This document shows positions 11,367 to 20,494 of a DNA stretch of 64,000 nt, one piece after another. Source of the DNA: Chloranthus sessilifolius (lineage: Eukaryota; Streptophyta; Magnoliopsida; Chloranthales; Chloranthaceae); NCBI GenBank assembly GCA_021018995.1, contig CM037585.1:71550646-71614645 (forward strand), in the 5' to 3' direction. The position numbers and the translations under genes are program-made. Position 1 is the first letter of the stretch, and each line of letters starts with the position of its first letter. The notes below the pieces were generated by a model. That model had not been told where the DNA came from and did no database searches. It saw nothing but the letters and a program-made list of their open reading frames with translations.

Positions 11367-12884
11367 CTATAAATGTAACTTAGAAAAAGGATCTCTCCTT
11401 AAACCTGAGTCAGCTGTGAGCTCGAGCAGATTAGGGTTAGGGTTTGATCATCTTTTTTTCCATTTTTCTTCTTCCTTAGCCCAGTATTTGCTGGCTAAGT
11501 TATCTATAATCAATTAGACTTAGTTTTGTCAATTTTGTAATGGGTCTTGTGAACATTGGGAGTAGTTGATGAGTTGTTATGCACATGGCTGCTGCCTTAA
11601 GGACATCTCATTGTAGGTATTGGTTTAATCAATGAATGTCTATTTTAATGTGTATTCAATCTATTATTTTTCTATTTGTCCATAGTTTTGTTCAATCTAT
11701 GCCATGCATTTAGGATTGGAGCTTATTTGAAATACCCATAGGAGCTTGAGCTTGTAGCCCTAGGACCATGGTGGCAGCAGCAATTTACATGTTCCATCTC
11801 AGTCCTCTGTGGTGTGGATAGCCTATAACCATTTAAGTGGACAGACTATAGCTCTAGGGTGATTTCAAGCCACAGATCTGAGAAGGATTCTTCTCCTCTG
11901 CACTTGAGCTTGTAGCCTTGTGAGGGGTTGTTACAGGAATAAGGTCCCCTTTATTTTACTTGACCAACATCAGATGTTAGATTTGATTTCTCTGTAGAAA
12001 TTACAGACTTGTGAGCTGAGTCATTACAAGCATTTTGTAGCAATGACCAGCTGCATTTAAGTCCCCAAATAGCTTTTGAACTACTATGGTTTTCACTGAT
12101 TTTTCAAGAACTATTTGCTCCTATGGATGCCTGAGCTTGTAGCCTGGCAAACATGGTGTCTGCAATGATGTTAATATTCTAATTTGATGCATTGGGTGGA
12201 GGACATCTATTGGATAATCTATGACTATTTAAGTGGACATGTTATAGCCTTAAGATCAGTCTATTCCATTGGATTAGATTGGTTTTCTGATTTAATTCAT
12301 GTGGTTTGATCCTCTCTATTGGATAGCCTCTGGTCATTGAAGTGGACAGGTTATAGCCTTAAAAGACTAGGTCAAACCATAAGAGTTAAGTTAGATACTT
12401 CCTCCTTGTAGATGTGCTTGTAGCCATCTGAGGGATTGCTGCAGAGACAACCCTAAATCTGAGTTATGTAACTGAATTAACCTTAGCTTAATTGCCTACT
12501 TCCCATCATTTTATCTTTATTTTAATGCGCACCATCACCACCTTCTTCATAACCCTTTCTTTAGGATAGGACTGCACTTTATTTCTCTTCTTTTAGTGTT
12601 AAGTTAGTGTAGTTGTGACACTCAACTCCCTTTCTCTAGGATTGTCAGATCTGTAGCCAGATCTGGAGGCCTACTAACATAACCCATTTTGGGTTCTAGA
12701 TCAATTTCTTTGTGGGACAAACTCTTACTCAAAATTTGCTACAATAGCCCTATTCTTCCAGGCTGTGTATTTCAGATTTGTTGTTTTAACCAATTTTTAT
12801 TCCTTCACTTTTTGATTTATATTTCTTCACCACTATTTTCTCACTAATAACAAGACAGCACCTGAAGATAGACCAACAAGTTTT

Positions 12885-12902
12885 TGGCGTCGCTGTCGAG
12901 GA
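12885..12902 (+). other. tRNA-Asp-type primer-binding site, copy 1
   Basis: TGGCGTCGCTGTCGAGGA lies 6 bases (AGTTTT) after the LTR end. It matches the complement of the plant tRNA-Asp 3' end except for a few C/T-type changes. The same spacer and site occur in copy 2 and in the minus-strand elements. Confidence 0.85.
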
Positions 12903-13222
12903 TATTGATCTTTCTAATAGACCTGAGTTGTATTATATTTTAGTCTAGAAAATTCTTTATAGTTGTGCCTTAAATAGAATAAAAAGTACTACTAATTTTT
13001 ATAGAATTTTTACAGAATTAGACAACAGCAGCAGGGAAAGGCTAGAGCTGCAGCTGGAGTTTAGCTAGCTCTATTTGCACTTCTTTTGCCCAAAATCTCA
13101 GTCCATTTATGTTGAATTCCCTATCAATAGTTTAGTTGTAAATTTATTTAGTTGTAAATTTTATTTGCAAATTTTTTTTGTGTGCTGTGAACATTTTCTT
13201 TACCTATTAATTCTGTGTGGGT

Positions 13223-13462
13223 ATGCTTGGTAGAAGGTCCCTTAACCTTGAGTTGGAACCTCCAAATCCTGAGGTTTAAAGGGTCCTTAGACTAAGAAAC
13301 ACCGCACCAGCCCCTACTGTTGAAATTGAGCCAGCTGTCATGGCTGAGAGGCACAGAACTCTAAAGGAGTACAATGCACTTGGGGACTACACATCTCCCT
13401 TTTGCATACAATTCCCTTTAGTTGAGGGAAATTATGAAATTAAGTCCTCCACATTAGCATGC
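13223..13462 (+). pseudogene. gag, 5' part (Athila-type copy 1)
   Basis: The ATG at 13223 starts MLGRRSLN, the same start as gag of copy 2 (23286) and MFGRR of the minus-strand element (46966). The frame reads an EPPNPEV block, a stop, then TLKEYNALGDYTSPFCIQFP and GNYEIK. It is interrupted at 13462 by the solo LTR, and the capsid sequence resumes at 16414 in the same sense. Gag forms the particle shell. The stop codon and the insertion both show it is dead. Confidence 0.85.
13458..13462. other. Target-site duplication of solo LTR (left copy)
   Basis: catgc directly precedes TGTTGAGCAC of the solo LTR; the identical catgc follows it at 16409-16413. This is a perfect 5-bp TSD. Confidence 0.92.
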
Positions 13463-14099
13463 TGTTGAGCACTAATTTTTACCTTATGCCCCTTAAACCT
13501 GGCTTTTGCTAAGCCTCAGAGTATTTAATAATTGCATTTTAGTGTTGTTTTGCAGTAAGGAAGTAATTGCAACTTTAGTGAAGTTTTTCAGTAAAAAGTG
13601 CCAATAAGATGAGTTTTGGAATCAATCAACAACTAAGAGTGAGAGATGAAGAGAGTGGTGCACAAAATGGAAAGTTGCAGCAAGGTTTGCATCTACTTGA
13701 GCAAGCCTTGAATATTCAGCAACTATGTGGAACAGATCTTCATTGAAAGCAAAGCTCAAGTTTCAGCACAACAGCTAGGTGTTCACTTGGGAAGCTCAGC
13801 ATAAGTTTTAACTTTGCACACAAGGGCAGGCATGTGGTTCATCACCTTTAGAAGACATAGCAGCAACATGTGCAGCCTCCCTCCCATCATCTCAAAACAG
13901 ATCCAATGCAATAGCTGCATAGCAGAATGGACTAAAGCTGCAGGTTTATCAAGTGTGCAGTCTAGTCAAAGGAGGGGATGAAGCATGCAAACATTCAGCA
14001 GCTGCACATGCACTTGAACCTGTCAATTGGTAGTGTAAAGAACATCCAACTTGTCAACTGCAGCAAGCTACCCTTCAGCCATCCCATCTAATGGAGCCC

Positions 14100-15040
14100 A
14101 GCACACTTCACTTACCTCTCAAAAGCATTGATGGACCTGCAGCCATCCTGTCAAGATGTGCATAGTTGAAACCTCCATCGCAGCCAACTGCTCGAGCTCC
14201 CATAATAAACTCCACAAATGCAGCAACATTCTCTCGAAAGTGAATGATGACCAACATATAGACTTGCAGCATACTTGAACCTCTCGGATTGGGGCTGAAA
14301 CAGAGAGTGCACCTATCGAATAGTTGGGTGGAACCTTCAGCCATCTTGTCAACTGCAGCAAGCTAAGCTCCAAGATTTGCAACCTCACGAAGTGCATGGA
14401 AGCAACCTCTTGAAAGGATGAGTGAGAGCTTCAACCAACCTGTCGATGAGAAACAACTGCTAACCAATTGCCAAAGCCTACCTGTTGACATCTTTACAGC
14501 TCCAATCAGAACCTGTCGACTTGTGTAGACTCCCCAGCCAACTGCTGGAGCACTTACACTCCTCTCATACATCCTATCGAGCAGTTTGGAATTTAAAGCT
14601 CAAACCTGTCGACACCTTCAAGCTATAGCTTTAGCAACCTGTCGAGTGAAGCCTCAATGCACTCAGCATACCTCTTGACCAGAACTCCTTGCAACCTATT
14701 GACCTTTCCATTCAGCCATCCTCCCATACAACCTGTCGACATATAGCTCTTGCACCTACAACATCCTCTCGAAAAGTAGCTTCCTACCTTCAACAAACCT
14801 GTAACTTCAGCAACCTCCATATAACCTATCGACCTTTGCAGCTATCCTTCACCATCCTGTCAAAATACACCTCTCAACCTCACGACAACACACCTGAAGC
14901 TGCAATCTTCATACTCCATCCATCCATCCTCTCGAGTATGCTATCCCATCCTCTCGAAATCCTCAAGGAACCTCACGAAACCTTACCTGGAGTTGCTGGG
15001 TTTTCAGCTAGTTACCTCCAAACCTCTCGAGATCATTTTA
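14100..15040 (+). repeat. Array of CCTGTCGA/CCTCTCGA motifs in solo LTR
   Basis: About 25 copies of CCTSTCGA-like words (CCTGTCGAC, CCTCTCGAAA, CCTATCGAC, CCTCACGAA, with TCAA variants) lie in about 900 bases, nearly all in the same orientation, separated by 20-60 bases of unrelated sequence. The array lies upstream of the TATA box at 15448. Confidence 0.75.
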
Positions 15041-15447
15041 TGCCTTCTTCAACTACTTGAAGCTCGGGGTAGAGTTATCATCAATTACTAGTAGTGACCA
15101 TTTGGGAGCTATTTCGAGTTCCAAGGCAACCAAGAGGATGGTGAGTTGTATGTGGGGCATTCTCAGCATTTTGGGTGCAATTATTTGAAGTGTGCAGCTG
15201 CAAATATTAATGGACGGCAGGGATAGTTTTGGAAACTGCAAAACACAAAGGAATTCTACACATGGGCAAGAACTGAGCTTCAAATATTTGGCGGGAATGC
15301 AAACTACTTCAGCTGCATAAACAGAACTGGATCTCCCTCTCTTCTCTTTGATTGGTTGAAATACTAAACCAGGGATTAGCATAGATTGAAATGGAAAAAC
15401 TCTCCTCTGATTGGCTGCAATCCAAAGCACTTGGATCACTGCATATG

Positions 15448-15455
15448 TATAAATA
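15448..15455 (+). promoter_or_regulatory. TATA box of solo LTR
   Basis: TATAAATA lies about 400 bases downstream of the motif array and about 430 bases upstream of the leader hairpin, consistent with U3/R layout. It is inferred from sequence only. Confidence 0.6.
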
Positions 15456-16413
15456 AGACTCCTTACTGCTGTAATTTCTCAGTAAGGAATCCATAGAATA
15501 ACTTTTGTTCTCCTTAGCTCATTTAGGTTTAGTTTAGATTTTATTTTTCCTTTTTCTCTTTCCCATTCTCTCTCTAATCCATCCTGTTGGATTAGACCTA
15601 GATAAGCAATCCAGATCTGATTTGTAATTATAAATTGTGAAGCTTTGTAAATGGATTGGATGTTGCACAAGATTCCAGATCTGAGCTCAATAGGCTGTAA
15701 GTTGTATAATTACAGTAATTATGGTTTTTAAAGGTGATTCTTATTTAAATTTCACTTTTTCATATTTAATTTCCCTGGATTAGATTTTCCTGTGGATGCT
15801 GGAGCTTGTAGCCTGGCACCCACAGCATCTGCAATAGCTTACCTATTCCAATCAAGATCTTTGAATTGGAACAATCTCTAGGATGATCTGTGACCATTCG
15901 AGTGGATAGATCATAGCCTTAGGATTGCTTCAAGTCTTTGGTTGAGATTAGATTCTTATACCTTGCATCTGAGCTTGTAGCCAGATGAAGGATTGTAGCA
16001 AATCTTTCATATGCTTTGCCTTTGAACCAATTGATTTGCAATGAAAATCAGTCCCTAGCTACCTATTTCTCACCATTTTAGACTTTATTTTACCATCCAT
16101 CTTCTTAAATCTTTTAGTTTTATATTTCAATTTTTTAGATTAGATCTAGTGACACCTAAAAAACTCTCTTTCTTTCTTAGTTTAGGCTAGAATTGCCAGA
16201 TCTGTAGCCAGATCTGAAGGTCTACTATACATCTCTTAGGTTTTAGATCACTACTTCCTATGGGACAAACTCTTACTTATTAAAACTTGCTATAAATGAA
16301 CCTTGTATCTTGTAAGTCTAGGATAATTTTAGTATGCTGATTCCATCCTCTTTTTACTTTGATTTTTTTTTCCTTTATAATATATCAGCACCTGAAAATT
16401 CCCCAACACATGC

Positions 16414-17750
16414 TGCCATCTTTTCATGGGCTCAATAAGGAAGATCCTTACAAGCACATTGATCAATTCTTGGCACTTTACACCACATTTAATATTGCTG
16501 GCCTGGGACCTGAAGCCACTAAACTTAGACTTTTTCCTTTTTCTCTAAAGGATAAAGTCAGCACCTGGCTCTCAAAGTTCCCAGCCAATAGCATCCAGAC
16601 ATGGAGTGACCTCCAAAGCCAATTTTTGGTTAAATTCTGTCCCATGAATAAAACTAGTCAGATGAGGACAAACATATTGTCATTTACTCAGTCCTCAACT
16701 GAAGATTTTTATGAGGCATGGAGAGATTTCAAGAAATGTTAAAATAATGTCCCCACCATCAAATTCCATACTGGCAACTTGTGCAAGTATTTTACCAAGG
16801 AATTAATCTAAAGAGTAGGGACATGGTGGATGCCTCATGTGGGGATAGTTAGCTCCATAAGACAGCTGATGAGGCATAGGAGTTGTTTAACATTATTGGT
16901 GAGAATTCCATGCAGTAGGAGTCATTGTCTTGCAATGACAGCCAGACCCCAGTTAAGTTGGTGAAAGAATCCACCCCTAGAGGTGGAAGGTATGAGATTA
17001 AGGTGTAGAGTGAATTGGAAAGGAAGGTGGTCAATCTGAGTTTAAAGTTTGATAAATTGATGAATGTGATGCAGCCTAGGATGGCTACACAAGTGGAAGA
17101 GGCATGTTTGATATGCCAATCTCCCACACATTCACTTCAAGAATATCCATCAATCAACCAATTCCTTGATTTAGTTATGGAGCATGCCAATGCTGCCCAA
17201 GCATATGGGTAGCAACCTGCTGGGTGCACATAGAGAAATCACCCAAATCTGAGGTGAAGACAAGACACATACCAACAACCCCAGCAGCAGCAGTTGCCAA
17301 CCCCATATAGACCTCAGCATCAGTCCAACTAAGGATATACACCAAGGCATAATTTTTAGTTGCCTGCACCATAGCCCAATCAGTTGATCTTGCCCCCACA
17401 ACAACCCAGATCCTCTTCCTTTGAAGGGAAAATGTTGGCATTAATGCAAAATCTGGGAAATTTGGTGCAAAATTGGAACTCTCATGGGCAAAGCATTAAA
17501 AAAATAGAGGAACAGTTGGCTCAAATTTACAATGCTTGGAATAAGAGAGAGGAGGGCAAGTTGCCTAGTCAACCCTTAGCCAACCCTAAAGGGTAGTATA
17601 TGATTGGAGAAGGCTCCTCTACCCATGAGGAGGCTAATGCAATCACTACCCTAAGGAGTGGCAGGGTGGTTGATAATTTAGTGGGCAGGATAAATGAGGA
17701 AGCCATGGAGAGTAAAAATTAAAGAAGTGTGAGTGTTGAAGAACTAATGA
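16414..17750 (+). pseudogene. gag, 3' part (Athila-type copy 1)
   Basis: Capsid sequence resumes after the solo LTR with MLPSFHGLNKEDPYKHIDQF, then LGPEATKLRLFPFSLKD and a STEDFYEAWRDFKK block, all matching gag of copy 2. A stop follows at about 16741. Later pieces carry the zinc knuckle CLICQSPTHSLQEC (CX2CX4HX4C, near 17107-17148) and a SIKKIEEQLAQI heptad-like stretch (17490-17530). At least two frames are used, with stops. Confidence 0.85.
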
Positions 17751-17956
17751 ATTCATCTCCTGTTGTAGAGTAGTAAGGACAAAATAAAGGGGCTATTGTT
17801 AAGTTCCAATAGTAAACAATAAATGAAGAGAAGAGAAAAAGGTAAAAATTTGATCATGATGTTGTTAGGCACGCAGTTGTGACACCAGCAGTCCCATAGC
17901 TGCCATTTCTTCATGCACTTGCTGGCTCATCTCCTTTTCATAAAGAGAATGCTCAG

Positions 17957-18760
17957 ATGGAGGAAATATTAGAGACCTTCAAGCAGGTCAAGATTAATTT
18001 TCACTTGCTTGATGTTATAAAACAAGTCCTTACTTATGCCAAATTCTTAAAGGACCTTTGCACACAGAAAAGAAAAGCAAGGATGCATCAGTCTAAAAAG
18101 GTTTTTGCTGTTGAACATGTTGAATTACTTCTATCCATAGCCACACCTGAGAAATTACAAGACCTAGGGTTACCTACTATCCCCTGCATAATTGGATACC
18201 ACGCCATTGGTAGAGCCCTCTTGGACTTAGGGGCTAGTGTGAACCTGCTCCCCTATTCTATGTATGAGGAGCTGGGTTTGGGGGAGCTAAAATCTATATC
18301 AGTTGTGCTCCAACTGGCTGATAGGTCTGAGAGGAGACCTGTGGGTGTGGTGGAGGATGTTTTGGTAGGGGTGGACAAGTTCTACTATCTTGCTAATTTC
18401 CTAGTTTTGGACATAGACCCTTGCAAAAGTAAAACCCTAATTCCTGTCATCCTTGGCAAGCCATTCTTGGCCACTACTAATGCTTGTATTCAATGTAGAT
18501 CAGGGGTGATGGAGGTAACCTTTGGGAACATGAAGGCCTAATTAAATGTGTACAATGCTGCTAGGCAGTCTCAGATGGACATTGAGGACTGCTTTATAAT
18601 AGATGTACTAGATGGCCTTGTGGAAGAAGAATTATCCAATTTGCTGGATTAGGATAATGTTGCTGAAAACCTGGAAAATATTTGGAGTATGGTTGAGAAG
18701 GAGGCCCAAGCTCTCATGACAGAAGACAGCACCAAAGGAGAGTCTTCTGTGGGTCTAGTG
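17957..18760 (+). pseudogene. Aspartic protease region of Athila-type pol (copy 1)
   Basis: A 194-codon open stretch (17957-18541) contains the Athila-type protease active site RALLDLGASVNLLPYS (residues about 89-104) and the second signature PVILGKPFLATTNACIQ (about 165-180). DLGAS replaces the usual DTGAS and is shared by all Athila-type copies in this window. A stop at 18539-18541 ends the frame. A degenerate linker to RT follows. The protease processes Gag-Pol. Confidence 0.85.
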
Positions 18761-19081
18761 CAGCAATCCAGCTAGAAAACTATGTTGTTGCCCCTTCCTT
18801 TAACCACCAAGGCACCTTTGCTGCCTTCCATTGAAAGTCCCCCTGATCTAGAGCTTAAATAGCTCCTAGACATATTAAAGTATGCCTTCTTGGGACAAAA
18901 TAAAAAGCTTCCAGTGATTATCTCTTCCTCTCTCACTAGTGAGCAGGAGGAGGAATTATTGAGTGTTCTCAAGAAGTACACAAAGGCAGTGGGATAGACA
19001 ATTGTTGATCTAGGGGGCATTGATGTCTCAGTTTGCATACACAAAATTCACTTAGAAGAGGGTGCAAAATCCTCTAGGGAG

Positions 19082-20494
19082 ATGCAGAGGAAGCTTAATC
19101 CTCACATGCAAGAGGTGGTCTTGAAAGAGATATTAAAATTGTTGGATGCAGGGGTGATTTATCCCATTTCAGATTCAGAGTGGGTGTCACCTATCCAGGT
19201 GTTACCCAAAAAGTCAGGCATAACAGTTATTACTTCTAATTCTGGGGAGTTGATGCCAACCAAGGACACCACTGGCTGGAGAGTTTGTATTGATTACAGA
19301 AAACTCAACTCCAAGACTAGGAAAGACCACTTCCCTCTCCCTTTCATTGACCAAATTCTAGATAAGTTGGCTCGGAAGGCATTTTACTGCTTTCATGATG
19401 GATAATCAGGGTATAAAAAAATCTCTATGTATCCTCAAGATCAAGTAAAAACTACTTTCACATGTCCCTTTGGCACTTTTGCCTACAGGAGGATGCCTTT
19501 TGGACTATGCAATGCCCCAGCCACATTTCAGAGGTGCATGTATGCAATTTTCTCTGATATGATTGACAAGTTCCTAGAAATCTTCATGGATGATTTTTCA
19601 GTTTATGAGGACAGCTTTATCCAATGCTTGAGTCACCTTGACCTGGTTTTACAAAGATGTGAAGAGACCAATTTGGTCTTAAGCTGGGAAAAGAGCCACT
19701 ATATGGTTACACAAGGAATTGTGTTAGGCCATGTGGTCTCTCACAGAGGAATAAAAGTTGACAAGGCTAAAGTATACCTGATCTCACACCTGCCCCCACC
19801 CAGGACTGTCAAACAAATTAGATCCTTCTTAGGACATGCTGGATTTTACAAGAGGTTCATTAAGGACTTCAGTAAAACTGTCAAGCCATTGTGCCACCTG
19901 CTGTGTCAGGATGTGCCATTTGATTTCTCTACTGAGTGTCTTGAGGCCTTTGAGGTCTTAAAAAAGTGTCTTACCACTACTCCTGTAATCCAGGCCCTAG
20001 ATTACTCACTCCCCTTTGAACTGATGTGTGATTCATCAGACTTGGCCATAGGTGCTGTCTTAGGACAGAGAAAAGATAAGTTACCTACAGTGATTTATTA
20101 TGCAAGCCAAACACTAGCAGAGGCTTAGCTCAATTACACCACTATTGAGAAGGAGCTGCTACCTGTTGTGTTTGATGTGGACAAGTTTAGACCCTACTTG
20201 TTGGGGTCTAAAATTATGGCTTTTACTGACCACTCAGCCCTGAAATACCTGTTGGCTAAGATGAATGCCAAACCAAGGGTGATCCGATGGATCCTCCTAT
20301 TGCAAGAGTTTGATCTTGAGATCAAGGATAAGAAAGGAGTTGAGAATGTGGTGGCTAACCACTTCTCTAGAATTGTGTTGGAAGAATGTGCAGCAGCACT
20401 TGTCAATGAATTGTTCCCTGATGAGCAACTTTTTCCTATGCAGTCTAGTGTGCCCTGGCTTGCACATATTGTGAGTTTTCTTGTTGTTGGTAGG
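19082..20494 (+). pseudogene. RT and RNase H of Athila-type pol (copy 1)
   Basis: RT starts with [16 protein letters not shown] and reads [20 protein letters not shown], then a stop at 19402-19404 (TAA where the other copies have the Tyr of DGYSGY). It resumes at 19427 with [15 protein letters not shown] and catalytic FMDD. RNase H follows (CDSSDLAIGAVLGQ, stop at 20126-20128, [27 protein letters not shown]; the last has N where the catalytic D of VADHLSR is expected). The frame runs into the LTR of copy 2 at 20495. Integrase of this copy is not seen. Confidence 0.9.

Larger units (their letters stand above)
10149..12878 (+). repeat. LTR of Athila-type copy 1
   Basis: It begins TGTTATTCACTGAAAAGTAC and ends GACCAACA, and is 2730 bp long. 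It is homologous along its length to 20495-22944 and to the split LTR 35587-36525/49421-51161. Parts: CpG motif array (about 10480-11175), TATATAAG box (11359-11366), then R/U5 with the conserved hairpin at 11818-11849, 12214-12245 and 12323-12354, GCTTGTAGCC modules, and the small hairpin AGATCTGTAGCCAGATCT near 12650. The element runs to the right of it, so it is the 5' LTR. Confidence 0.88.
13463..16408 (+). repeat. Solo LTR (Athila-type) inserted in gag of copy 1
   Basis: It starts TGTTGAGCAC, ends CCCCAACA and is 2946 bp long, with a perfect catgc duplication on both sides, so it is complete. There is no internal element sequence; it arose by LTR-LTR recombination after insertion. It contains a CCTGTCGA/CCTCTCGA motif array (about 14100-15040), a TATAAATA box at 15448-15455, a hairpin at 15883-15914, GCTTGTAGCC modules and the AGATCTGTAGCCAGATCT hairpin near 16200. 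It differs enough from the copy 1/2 LTRs to be another subfamily. Confidence 0.92.
10149..20494 (+). mobile_element. Athila-type Ty3/gypsy element, copy 1 (5' part)
   Basis: The order on the plus strand is LTR 10149-12878, PBS 12885-12902, gag 13223 onward, protease, RT and RNase H to 20494, where the LTR of copy 2 begins. A complete solo LTR (13463-16408) interrupts gag. The integrase, third ORF and 3' LTR are missing from the window. All frames are broken, and copy 1 is older than copy 2 and the solo LTR, which both sit inside it. Its own insertion site is in the Tat-type LTR ending at 10148. Confidence 0.9.
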
